64,000 nucleotides of DNA from Halictus rubicundus (lineage: Eukaryota > Arthropoda > Insecta > Hymenoptera > Halictidae). Below are positions 12,580-22,059 of the stretch, one piece after another. The notes below the pieces were generated by a model, which worked only from the letters and a program-made list of their open reading frames with translations, searched no databases and was not told the DNA's origin. Position numbers and translations under genes: made by a program. Every line of letters starts with the position of its first letter. Within the stretch, counting starts at the first letter, position 1. The DNA lies in contig NC_135149.1 of assembly GCF_050948215.1 (NCBI RefSeq), positions 8,227,001 through 8,291,000 of the forward strand, in the 5' to 3' direction.

Positions 12580-13261
12580 CCCTTTTAGTGCCGGAGGCCG
12601 ATATATCGGCCCTTGCTGCACTGTCGAAAAGTGCCAGAGCCGATATATCGGCCCGCACCTTGTAGCGCTTTACTATTCGCATTGCGAGAGAACACTATCT
12701 CAAAATAAATTTATAATACGTTATAAATGGTCTAATTTCATTACGAGAGAATTAAAATAAATAGTTTTTCGGTTTAACTTTCCCTTATATTCTATATGTT
12801 ATATTACCTATAACAATTACTTGTTTCGGATGAGATAATCCGACCGGTGCCTACCATGTACCTTGGAGTTATTCTTTATGTTTTGTTGTGCAATATTATT
12901 TATTTTGTTACAAAATATATTGGAAATCAAAAGTATATACTTTGTAATAAACGGTCTATATAAAGTTATGATAAAAAGATGACTTTTCGTATGTACAATT
13001 ATGTTTTGAAAGAGAGATCTCAATTTTTCTTTTCTTTGTGATCACTTATATCTTTGTTATTTATGTAATTTTCAATGAATATAGAAAAATTAGCGTCACT
13101 GTTTTATTCTCTATTTCGTCCTTGATATACTGCTTTTTGAATTATGTAAATATTGCTTTCCGTTTGGTTTTTATGAGCCTTTTTCCAAACCCTAGTAAAA
13201 TCGTGAAATTCGGCCGGTTATCTTCGCATAGGCAACTCTTTTTCGTCCGGCACTAAAAGGG
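12580..13261 (+). mobile_element. piggyBac-type MITE with perfect TTAA duplication
   Basis: 682 bp bounded by TTAA on both sides (12576-12579 and 13262-13265). The terminal inverted repeats read CCCTTTTAGTGCCGGA on the left and, inverted, CCCTTTTAGTGCCGGAC on the right. TTAA target sites with CCCTTT ends are diagnostic of piggyBac. There is no transposase, so it is non-autonomous. Near the left end are two copies of a palindrome, GGCCGATATATCGGCC (12596-12611) and GCCGATATATCGGC (12639-12652), inside a 26-bp direct repeat. Confidence 0.9.
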
Positions 13262-13269
13262 TTAAGGAT

Positions 13270-13560
13270 ACATCTACCTAATTAGATTGCTATTGGATAG
13301 AAATGCAAAGTTGCGATGCAGCGTTTCTTAGAAAAATGATGTCTAAGTTGGTACTGCGTTTTACTGCCCCTAAATCCTGAACCTATCAACCATCCGAGTT
13401 TCAAAGTTTGTTTAAGAATTCGATAGGATAACTAACCAAACAGATCGTTAGATTATTCCTCGTGAATACGAAGAATTGTAAGATGCTGCCACAATTTTGC
13501 TACCCTCGCATTTCACAATAATTTCACAATTCAAAAACCAAGGTCTCGTTTGCTTAACTT
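13270..13560. other. Intergenic sequence
   Basis: Nothing recognisable in this short AT-moderate stretch. Confidence 0.4.
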
Positions 13561-14160
13561 TCTGAGAACGTCATCCGATTTCCACAGATCGTAGCCACGT
13601 GAGTTGCAATCACAGCGCAAAAGCGGCTCGATAAGCGCTATCCAGGAGCCTAGATCAATACGATCGCCTATCAATTACGCGCATACGACCGTAGAAATAC
13701 ATATCAGCGTTTTATGCCTCGCGTACGTGCACGTACGCGTAAGATAAATGCCGCGGCGTACGTATAATCGGTCGCACAAGTAGAAAGAGTAATTTCGAAA
13801 GACGTGGGGTGGGAGTAGGAGGCACGTGCCAGTGGTGCGCGCGTGCGTCAGTCCGCACTCGACACACGGTGGCACTCGGCTATTTTCGAAGAACGTAATA
13901 TAAGCCCCGGTGACGTTCGTAGTCGGGGCATACGTGCGTGCCCGTCTAGAAATTACAATTACCACCACGATCGCGCCGCCGCGCCGCGCCGAGCCGAGAA
14001 CCGCGAACCGGCTAGCCGGTTCTAATGACCTTTCGACGCGCGATACGCGTCACGAGACTAATCGCCGCTCGCGGGAAACACTGCGCGCGCTATTGTTCTT
14101 TGTTCGACGCCGCGATCCGTTCCCTTTACTCCTGCCCCCAATTTTCGGCCCAAGTCCTGG
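13560..14160. other. CpG-rich island ~1.2 kb upstream of hairy TSS
   Basis: A GC- and CpG-rich block with two CACGTG E-boxes (13596-13601 and 13823-13828) and CCGGTTCTAAT at 14016-14026. The short frames on both strands look incidental. Its proximity to the hairy promoter makes it a plausible proximal enhancer; this is inference. Confidence 0.35.
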
Positions 14161-14654
14161 TTAAACTCTTCGAAACTGCTACCAAAAACTATTACAAAAC
14201 TGTTAAAAAAGTTGCTCCAGGAAGACGAAGTCTCACTCTCGACGAGAAATCCAAAAGACTCTAGGACGATGCTTCGTCCCCTTTCACGGGAATTTTCAAC
14301 CTTTAACACTCCGAAAACTCAGAAATTTTATTGGAAACGGGACGTTTGGTACGCGTTATAGACACTTCGCAATAACTAACATTGAACATGTTCACTGTCG
14401 TTAACACTGCAACTACCGAGCCCTAAACGAAACAGATTTAATCACAGTTTTCAAGGGTTTTTGTGGCAACGTGTACTTGAACAAAGGAGTATACTAAAAA
14501 ATTTCTCTAACATAAGAAAATGTTTTTATAACTTCACGAACTGTAAGTGTTCAAATTGTTTCGAGTTCTGGGAATGGGGTCAACTTTCGGTGGCGCGTCA
14601 GAGAGCAGGTTGAAATGAAAAATTGTTTAAAAACTAATCTTGCAATCAAAAGCA

Positions 14655-14925
14655 AATATCAGAGGGTTTGGGTGGTTCCCGGTGCATCGCCGCGGATGGG
14701 AATTTTTTGACGATGCGACTCTCGATGAATCTTGCGTCATAATCAAAAGAGATGATAAAGAGTTCCGTGCGGAGGAGTAGGAAATACGTGAGGGTTGACT
14801 TTGAGTAGAGTATTGATGTTAAAGTCGGGGAATTCAGGAGGTTCCCGATGGGTAACACCCGCGGCCGCGTCGGGTGCATCGTCGTCAAAGGGGATTTTTC
14901 GAAGAAATGACTCGATGACAGTGCT
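14655..14925. repeat. Diverged tandem duplication upstream of hairy promoter
   Basis: Two blocks about 170 bp apart (near 14665-14730 and 14838-14920) share the order GGTTCCCG, ..TGCATCG.CG.., GGGAATTTTT or GGGGATTTTT, then CTCGATGA. Translated on the minus strand, both give an IES....K.P....HREPP pattern, so either an ancient coding module or simple DNA duplication is possible. The homology is weak. Confidence 0.35.
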
Positions 14926-15244
14926 GAAAAATCCGATCGATCGGAGGTTCGGGGTACGCGTGGTGGGGGTCCGCGCGAGGCAACCGGCCACGGTCGCCGG
15001 TACAGGACCTTTTGGAGGGGGAGTTCCTGTACCGGAGGTGGGGGCTCTTAAAGGCAACCGGGTGCCGTCCGACCGTCGGAATTCGGGTAGAGGAGGGAAG
15101 CCCAGGTTAAACCGTCACGCGCTATCCCCTCCAGCCTAACCGTCGACGCTTTCCCCCACCGCTTTCGTGGCAGCGCCTCCACCGGGCATTCCATCGGGTG
15201 GCACGCTTCGACGAGACGACAGAAGACGTTCGTCGTTCGTTCGG

Positions 15245-15278
15245 TCAGTCGTGCTCTGACGCCTGTACCGAGTGGTCG
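15245..15278 (+). promoter_or_regulatory. Predicted hairy core promoter: Inr plus DPE
   Basis: TCAGTC at 15245-15250 is a perfect arthropod initiator (TCAKTY), with the A at 15247 as +1. GGTCG at 15274-15278 matches the DPE consensus RGWYV at +28 to +32, the spacing required for DPE function. No TATA box is seen about 30 bp upstream. A second TCAGTC at 15292 lacks a DPE. The resulting 5' UTR would be 311 nt with no upstream ATG. The motifs are seen directly; use of this start is inferred. Confidence 0.55.
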
Positions 15279-15557
15279 GATTTCAGTGAGTTCAGTCAGC
15301 GAGGCCTAGCTAAGGGACACCGGACGATCACGTCGCGTGTCCTCTTACTAAGTTCTCGGCACGAAAGATAAACTATCCCACGTTCTCAGTCCGGCCAGCC
15401 ACCTCTTCTTTGGATTACGCTGTTGTGGCCCTCGGCCGTAGACACCCCTCAGTGCTACGGTCAATCAATTGGATTACCAGTGCAGTGCAGCGGCAAATTG
15501 TTCGCGCAATTTGTCGTGAAACCCGTCGACACTTTGTAGACATATTTGTGATACGAG
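15247..15557 (+). other. Predicted hairy 5' UTR
   Basis: 311 nt between the predicted initiator and the start codon, GC-moderate, with no upstream ATG. The extent depends on the inferred start site; an upstream non-coding exon is not excluded. Confidence 0.5.
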
Positions 15558-17186
15558 ATGGTGACCGGGGTGGGTGCCACGATGCCGACCGGCGGTGTCA
15601 CCGTCGGCGCTACGCCGCCGGCGCAACACGTGCCCCAGGAGGCTGGACAGCCCCCTGCGCAAACCACCACCACCACCACAACCACCAGAAGATCTGGCGA
15701 AAACCGACGGGTTAGTGTCATTCGAGGATACTTGAAACTTTCCGATAATTTTCCAATCCTATCAAAAATCACAGAAGGGTCGAAATCGCGTATCCTCTAG
15801 AATCCTTGCTCCAAAAGTGTCCTCTTCAAAAGGGTGTCGATTCAAAATTATTCGATCAGTCAGGGGTTGTAGTAGAACTGTCGATGGAGAAGTCCAGACT
15901 GGTTTTCTTTTCCTTTTTCCTATTTCCGTTTGTCCTTTTTCCATTGAATCGGGACAACAGAACGGAATACTGTTCAGTCCTGTTGTCTCTTCCAAGACCG
16001 CTCGTAACGTTCCCGACGAAAGAAACCCGAATTGGAATATAGTCGAACAAGGTGTCTGACCTGGCAATTCTTTTTTCTGTTACAGAGTAATAAACCGATT
16101 ATGGAGAAGCGGCGGCGAGCCCGCATCAACAACTGCCTCAACGACCTGAAGACTCTCATCCTGGACGCCATGAAAAAAGACGTAAGTATCTTCACATTCT
16201 TCCCAGTCCCAACGCCGAAGATGTCACAATCGAGACTTTGCTATAATCAAACAGTGTCCGTTCTACGAGCGGTTCGCGCTCACGGCACTTCTCCCCGTGA
16301 ATCACTGCCAATGCATCCCGAGCAGCTTGCATAATCGTTCGGTTCTTTTTGATTGCAGCCAGCGAGACACTCGAAGCTGGAGAAGGCGGACATCCTGGAG
16401 ATGACTGTGAAGCATCTGGAGACGCTTCAGCGTCAACAGGTTGCCCTGGCGGCGGCAACCGACCCGAACGTCTTGAACAAATTCCGGGCTGGTTTCACGG
16501 AATGCGCTGGCGAGGTTGGCAGGTTTCCCGGTCTGGACGCATCGGTGAAGAGGCGTTTGATGGCCCACTTGGCCTCCTGCCTCGGACCAGTGGAAGCTAG
16601 CAACGCCAACGCGCAGACCGCGACCCAACAGCCCGTGCAGCCGGCGCCACCGACCACGCAGCTCCAGGTTCACATCCTGCCCCAGGTGGACGCGACGCCG
16701 AGGATCCAGGTCCAACAGTCGAACGGGATCTTCTTCACGAACGCGAACGGCACCGGACTTCAGCTGGTTCCCACCAGGCTCCCGAACGGAGACATTGCTC
16801 TGGTCCTGCCAGCAGGAGCTAAGGCAACTCCGGTGACCTCCCCGGCGTCTTCGCCGGCTCCAACCTCGCCTCTGCCGACTCTGATCCCGATTCCTCAGAG
16901 AACGGCGAGCACGGCGTCAGCATCCTCTTCGACGTCCTCGGCCAGCTCGACATCCACGTCCGCGGCGAGTCCGGTCGCTTTCGAAGCACCACCTGCGAAC
17001 TTCCGCGAACAATCGGCTGCGTTCAACACCGGCAACAGCCACAGGGACGTCGCGACGTCTCCGGCCAACGGGTACACCAGCGACCCCGAGTTCGACCCCC
17101 GTGTCTACAGCCCACCTCTCCAAAAACCTCTCGCCCTCGTCATGAGGAAGAGCGTGGTCGAGGACAAACCGTGGCGGCCGTGGTAA
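15558..17186 (+). CDS. h: Hairy, bHLH-Orange transcriptional repressor (three exons)
   Basis: Exons 15558-15710, 16086-16181 and 16359-17186 encode 358 residues. The introns (375 and 177 nt) have GTTAGT...TTACAG and GTAAGT...TTGCAG ends and lie in phase 0. Seen in the protein: N-terminal MVTGV as in fly Hairy; eight Thr (36-43); basic region with the HES proline at 55, then helix-loop-helix to about 107; Orange domain about 123-159; LVPTRLPNGDIALVLP at 209-224; Ser-rich 264-287; terminal WRPW (355-358). Family knowledge: a nuclear repressor that binds N-box/class C sites and recruits Groucho through WRPW, acting in segmentation (pair-rule in flies) and neural patterning. Fly Hairy is 337 residues, so this is full length. 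The start is the first ATG, with G at -3 and +4. It is distinguished from deadpan and E(spl) proteins by the MVTGV start, exon structure and C-terminal blocks. Confidence 0.97.
15711..16085 (+). other. hairy intron 1
   Basis: 375 nt, GTTAGT donor after codon 51 and TTCTGTTACAG acceptor, phase 0. It splits the bHLH just before the Ser-Asn-Lys-Pro of the basic region, consistent with the fly hairy exon structure as I recall it. Confidence 0.9.
16182..16358 (+). other. hairy intron 2
   Basis: 177 nt, GTAAGT donor and TTGATTGCAG acceptor, phase 0. It interrupts the bHLH loop between Lys-Lys-Asp and Pro-Ala-Arg-His. Confidence 0.92.
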
Positions 17187-17447
17187 AGATCGTGAAACGC
17201 GGGTGTGTAAGAGAGACAGTCTCGAGTGATATATTGTACATGTTTCTGACTGAAGACACGTGGATCGGTCGTTCAGCACCGTGAGAATTTACGGACACGG
17301 ATATTGTTCCTTATCGTATTTAGGATCGTTTTAGGGCGGAGTGTGTCCTGCGAGCTAGGACACCCTCGAGAACCGTGAGTTTTTCGAGTACCCCGAGTGT
17401 GTACACGTCGGCCAGTAGCCTATGAGGCAGTGCCTTATACAGTGCCT

Positions 17448-17455
17448 TGTACATA
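17448..17455 (+). promoter_or_regulatory. Pumilio-type site in hairy 3' UTR
   Basis: TGTACATA matches the PUF-protein octamer UGUANAUA exactly. Binding is not shown by sequence alone. Confidence 0.4.
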
Positions 17456-17660
17456 GTTCTATCGTGCGTTGAAAAAAGTCGGTCGTGTCGGCGGAAGAAT
17501 GTAAAAAATCGAGAGAGAGAAATCACGCGCGTCCGATCGTGTCGGACATCACCCCCTTTCGTTCGTTTCTTCCATCTCTTCTTCGTTCGTTAGACGTTCC
17601 GTTGGATTCCGAGCGCGTTCATCGTACCGAGTTTTGCATTCTTTCCGTAATTTCGTCGTC

Positions 17661-17668
17661 TGTACATA
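17661..17668 (+). promoter_or_regulatory. Second Pumilio-type site in hairy 3' UTR
   Basis: A second perfect TGTACATA, 213 bp downstream of the first. Paired PUF sites strengthen the case slightly. Confidence 0.4.
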
Positions 17669-17708
17669 CAATGTGTTTAGAAGGATATCGTATTTTAAGT
17701 GCCTTACG

Positions 17709-17733
17709 CAACAAGAATCACCGAGGTCTTCCA
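17709..17733 (+). promoter_or_regulatory. miR-7 target site (GY box) in hairy 3' UTR
   Basis: GTCTTCCA at 17726-17733 is a full 8-mer match to the miR-7 seed and contains the GY box GTCTTCC. Upstream, CAAGAATCAC (17712-17721) matches the 3' half of the miR-7 complement with a single-base bulge, so supplementary pairing is also strong. In Drosophila, hairy is a known miR-7 target through a GY box, so this looks like the same regulatory link retained here. Confidence 0.8.
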
Positions 17734-18049
17734 TTCTGTTTCTTGTATGTAGAGAAAATACGCCGAGCGAGTGTTATGTATTTGCAAAAAGTACGAGGAA
17801 CTAGTTTCTTCTTTCTCTTATTTTCATTCATTTTGTAACTAACGCGGATCTTTAGTTCGTAGGAATTAGTTAAGTGTGCGGACGTGTGAGTGCGGACAAA
17901 AAGTGTATGTGTGCGTATGTGTGTGTGGATGAGAGAGTATGCGAACAGTTGTCCTATTTATATTTATATGAGTGCAGAGAAATTAAATTTATAATTCCTC
18001 TCTATTGTGAGAATAGAAAAGATCGACGCTTATCACTGCAAGAGCATCA

Positions 18050-18055
18050 AATAAA
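18050..18055 (+). terminator. Poly(A) signal of hairy
   Basis: A canonical AATAAA followed by T-rich sequence (TTGATCTCTTTCTTC), about 0.87 kb after the stop codon. It is the first perfect AATAAA on the + strand that I see after the stop. Confidence 0.6.
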
Positions 18056-18079
18056 TATTGATCTCTTTCTTCAAACTTA

Positions 18080-19020
18080 TATCTGGCATTATTCTTTGCG
18101 AGAAACACCTGTCCTGTCCGACTCTGTCGGACCCTACCAACTTGATCTTACTAAAATCATACTGAAACATCTTAAATCGTTTTATAATATACGTTCGTTT
18201 CTATCTTTTGGTGTAAAAGTCGAGCAAAATTCTGTTTCACCGTCAACTTCTATTTAAAAATGAAAATCAAGTTTCACTTTCAGTTGACGTAAATTCTAAG
18301 TCTCAAACGAGTGTTTCATAGTAGCTCATGGTAGTATTCTCTTGATGTCTTCTGCAAAATTAGCTCTTCACAATCGACAGTATTTCCAAAATTACTTTCT
18401 GCTCATATGGAATTACGTTCTTCAGGTTGAAAAATCATTTATTTTATTCTTCTAGATACACAGTAAAAGGTTTGAGTTGTGTTCCAAGAACGTATTTCTT
18501 CAATATTACATTATAAATGAAACGTAGTTGGTCATTTCGAAGTTTAAAGCAAAACCGTGTAATTATCTTCTAGAATCCTACTACGATAACTTCAACCTAG
18601 GAAAAAGTTGTGTTCTAAGCAATATTTTTTAAGCCTTGTGGAACGACGCCCAATTTTCTTTTTGTGCAATCAAGTCATCTAGTACAGTAGAAGCGACTAT
18701 AATATTTTCATGAATTAGACCTATTCATATATTGCGCATATATCCTGAACCTGAAGAAAGTAAGAAGTAATGCATTAAAATGTTTCATGTTTAATAATCT
18801 GTCGTTGTATATTAAATTTTAGGACATTTTTTAGAGTCACTATTACTTACAAGTAATAGTGTAACTTTTTTAGAGTCTAAAGCAAAAATAGATGCAATAT
18901 AATCTAGGACCTTTCAAAGAGTATTTGCTGAAGGCTCAGATTCAGTACCTAAAAACGAATATGCAAGATAGCCTTAGATTCTATGACTCGGTATAGAGGC
19001 AAGACTGTCATTTCCCATAG
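18080..19020. other. AT-rich intergenic sequence 3' of hairy
   Basis: No gene or repeat recognised. It ends in TTTCCCATAG, a plausible splice acceptor for the open stretch that follows. Confidence 0.4.
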
Positions 19021-19302
19021 TTGGAAGGCCTTCTAAACGGGCCGGAGGCCCCGTCCGCGCCGCTGCAGTTCAGATTGCAGACTGAGCGAAGGTGCAGCTC
19101 GACCTGCAGCGAGGTGCTGCCACCTGACGGCGATTCCGGAAGGTTCTCTTGCCTCGAACCGGTCCCCAGTCGCCTTCCCTGGCCCTGGCTCCCAGCGAGC
19201 GGCCCAAAATCAATCCCCACTCCTGCCTGGGCCAACGCGAACGCTGTCAAGAGTCTGCTGCCGCCTGGTGGACGATCCCCGAACACTCCACGGCCCACGT
19301 AA
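19021..19302 (+). CDS. Possible orphan coding exon (unrecognised)
   Basis: A sharply bounded GC-rich segment in AT-rich DNA. Directly after a pyrimidine-rich AG acceptor (18999-19020), 93 codons stay open to TAA at 19302, with mostly G/C third positions and a Pro/Ser/Leu-rich product (for example LPPGGRSPNTPRPT at the end). A donor-like GAGGTAAT occurs at about 19333-19340. The minus strand is open for 112 codons over the same DNA, so high GC alone may explain both. No domain or family is recognised. It could be a terminal exon, a retained fragment or a non-coding conserved element. Confidence 0.22.
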   Translation: MEGLLNGPEAPSAPLQFRLQTERRCSSTCSEVLPPDGDSGRFSCLEPVPSRLPWPWLPASGPKSIPTPAWANANAVKSLLPPGGRSPNTPRPT

Positions 19303-19339
19303 TCCTCAAATTCGGGACCCTTTTCAATTTCCAGAGGTA

Positions 19340-20850
19340 ATACCACTGGTCACGGATCATTTAGCTAATACTAATCGACAGCTTTAAGGTCGGGCAAAAC
19401 TCGCGGAGCTTTGTAAGCCTGGTGTTAGATTACAAAGTTATCAGCAGACACGGGGCATCTAATCTCTCGAGTCTAGCCTCCATGGGAGCAGCGATAAACA
19501 ATTATCGCGAGCAACTTTCGCTGGTAATCACGCGTGAGTAATTTTCCAGGCACCGGCTTCCGGTTCGGGAAATCAGCGGAACTCGGTGGAAATCCCGAGA
19601 ATCGCGAGGGCTCGCGGCGTCGGCCACGAGGTGTCGAATGTGTTGCAACGGTGGTTCATAGAATTGCTAACTACTGTGCGTCACTGCAGTGAAAGTGAAC
19701 CGCGAAATTTCCGCCCTTTCGATTTTCGGGATCGAGTCTTAACAGGATGCAGTGCCGTTGAAATGACAAGGAAGTTGATTCACTCGTTTATTGGAATTGA
19801 AAGTCTCATTCCTTGCGAACTATTGAAACGAATATTAAACTGTTCGAATATTTAAGGAAGTTATATCACACCTTCATTCATATGTGTCAACACAAAGTCA
19901 CATTGAGTGATCGTTCAACTCAGAAATGTTTGACTCAAAAAATTGCCTGAACTTTTTTTGAAAAGTATTTTTTAACACACAGTTGAAATTTCAAGTAGAC
20001 CAATCCAACGTTATAATCGTGTTAACCATCTGCGAATGAAGTTGCTTTGGAAGAATCGTGTTTAACGTTTTCAGTAAATATTTATATCAATCTCCGCGAT
20101 GCGTTATTGTCTCATACGTTGTATTTATGCAAAGTGGCTCTGAAATCATGGCACGAGCCGGCTGGAGGTGATTCAGCGTATAAAAATGAGCCGAGGAGAA
20201 TATTTGATAGGAATCGGCTGTCGTGTCTGTGCATGACCTACCAATTCTACTTGCTGAAAATTCTGGTGTTCCGAACGTTAACTAATGGCGCTGGTTTTAT
20301 TGTAATCCAAAAATTGTACAACGCCTACTGACTCAAGTCAGTCTACTGACTGAGTTCAAGGATCTTTCCTGTGATGTGTCGATTGTCATTGCGTGGAGTA
20401 CGGCTGGTCTGTTATCCCCTTTCGAAAGAAGACACTTTACTTTCAGCCGTATCCAAGTCCGTAACGAATTCTTAGTGGCAAGCATGTCAATATATAACTA
20501 AAAAATGGCAGTGTCCTACTCGATCGCAGCGCAAACTTAGACACGATGTCTAGACAATTCCATACACTTGGAGACGTCAGACGAAAAATATGTTATTCAC
20601 CACTACAAATTGTTATTCTAAATATGTTATTCTACAAATATGTAGAATCACCACCCGGTCGCTGGTACTATGATTTCGAAAACACTCGGTATGACTACCG
20701 AGCCAAAAACTTAATTTCGTACTTTAGATATAAAATTTCTATGTTTTCTATTATTGTTTAAAGTACACAGAAAATTGATTTTTAAAATATATTGGGTCGG
20801 ATTCTCTGTTTGCTCCGGAATAGTATTCATGAATTATGAAACTGAAAATT
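19340..20850. other. Intergenic sequence with small GC rise
   Basis: GC-moderate at 19480-19720, otherwise AT-rich. It contains an imperfect palindrome, TACTGACTCAAGTCAGT, at about 20328-20344. No supported gene. Confidence 0.4.
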
Positions 20851-20856
20851 TTCGAA

Positions 20857-21618
20857 ACTTACAGTAATGCTCAGTAGAGCTTATAGTAAATGTCGAAGCT
20901 TATAGTAAATATTAATAAGTACGTCGATATAGATGCACTTGTGCGTATTCTTTTCATAACTGTGTGTCAACTTCAGAGTTTTTCTGGGCAATAATAAACG
21001 AATAATGTACAGATTATTTGGCATGAGAACCCACAGTCTACTTATACATTGATATTTCGTTTATCCAATATAATTATTTTTACATTATGTACAATATGCA
21101 TATACAATGTATGAATGAACTGTTAGGGTCGCTTTTGCATGGAAAAAGTAAATTTTTGACACACTGACTTCCACACGAGTGCATATAAAAGTCACATAAA
21201 ATCATACGAAAATGAAGAACAAACGAAAATTTATTACAACAATCACTTTTGGTAAGGCCTTTGCACCTGGTAGACTCCAATCAATGTTGGTTTACTGAAA
21301 CAACTGTTTTTCAATTTAATAAGAGAATTGTGTCACTCATATATGACCGACGTGGCGGTCAAAGTGTTCAATAAATACCTTGTTTATTATTGGTCTGCGG
21401 ATTTGATGCATTTAGATGAAAAATGTGCTGAACTGCAAAACAGTGAAAATATTCTGAGAATTTAACTGTTGTCTTATTTTCGACTTACAAAAATGATTAA
21501 GAAAATAAATAAATTGTAAACGCAGCTCGACTATTTTGCAGTCAATATAGACAATTTTTATTTTGCATCCGTAGTCTACTCACTATTCTTTTATGGGGTA
21601 TCGATGCGTGCGAATTGC
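20857..21618 (+). repeat. Dispersed repeat copy B (partner 6645-7406)
   Basis: Nearly identical to copy A, offset by about 14.2 kb in direct orientation. The 5' CAGTGTTTAC end of copy A is missing, so this copy appears 5'-truncated. It also carries the TATTTTGCATCCGTAGTCTA form of the dispersed hairpin motif near 21555-21580. Confidence 0.8.
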
Positions 21619-21621
21619 GAA

Positions 21622-21848
21622 CAGAGTGTTTACTCTATATATGTCGCAAATGCCTAGACGATAAAAGTCGCAGAACTATCCCCACTGCCGCGGGCTATAC
21701 CCAGTGAGGGGTCATGAACCGAGGCCTTTAGAGCTTCGCTTTCCTTTTCTACGTTCGGCGGGGATCAAAGACGATACATGGCGGTTCTCCTCGCCGATAT
21801 ATGTCTCTGGCTAGATTCGTGTTTTGGACATATATCGAGTAAAGACTG
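21622..21848 (+). mobile_element. CAGTG-ended MITE, copy 3
   Basis: About 227 bp fused to the 3' side of repeat copy B. Ends GTTTACTCTATATATGTC and (inverted) CAGTCTTTACTCGATATATG, with TA after the right end. Compared with copy 2 the interior has extra sequence containing TAGAGCTTCGCTTTCC and TACGTTCGG, which is also found in the 24339-24829 copy. Confidence 0.75.
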
Positions 21849-21909
21849 TACATTACAGTTAAAAAGCATGGTTATCACACGGCAACACTAATAATTAGAT
21901 TCCCAACTA

Positions 21910-22041
21910 CAGTGAATTCTCGATATATGTCAACAACACGTAGACCCTCACGAGGGGTAGACCGCTACATACCGCCGTAGTGGGGATAATTTCGCGACGT
22001 TTATCATCCAGGCCTTAGCGACATATATAGAGAAATCACTG
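21910..22041 (-). mobile_element. CAGTG-ended MITE, copy 4 (inverted)
   Basis: 132 bp flanked on the left by TA. It starts CAGTGAATTCTCGATATATG and ends, inverted, with CAGTGATTTCTCTATATATG. The interior matches copy 1 on the opposite strand but lacks the central GAGGAGTG block. Confidence 0.75.
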
Positions 22042-22059
22042 CACATCTATCAAGGTGAT

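Larger units (their letters stand above)
17187..18075 (+). other. Predicted hairy 3' UTR
   Basis: About 0.9 kb from the stop codon to shortly after AATAAA at 18050-18055. It becomes more AT-rich toward the end and contains a miR-7/GY-box site, two Pumilio-type octamers and several ATTTA-like words, as expected of a short-lived patterning mRNA. The end point is inferred from the poly(A) signal only. Confidence 0.6.

Noticed and set aside
13596..13828. Cluster of CACGTG E-boxes near hairy as autoregulatory sites
   Set aside because: CACGTG occurs many times across the window, at about the frequency expected by chance for a 6-mer.
14743..15057. 104-codon minus-strand frame and 114-codon + frame over the same DNA
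   Set aside because: Both strands are open in a GC-rich promoter-proximal region, so neither is supported without transcripts.
16353..17186. Stand-alone 277-codon open frame with WRPW
   Set aside because: It has no ATG at its start; the reading begins within the intron 2 acceptor (TTGCAG). It is exon 3 of hairy, joined to 16086-16181 and 15558-15710.
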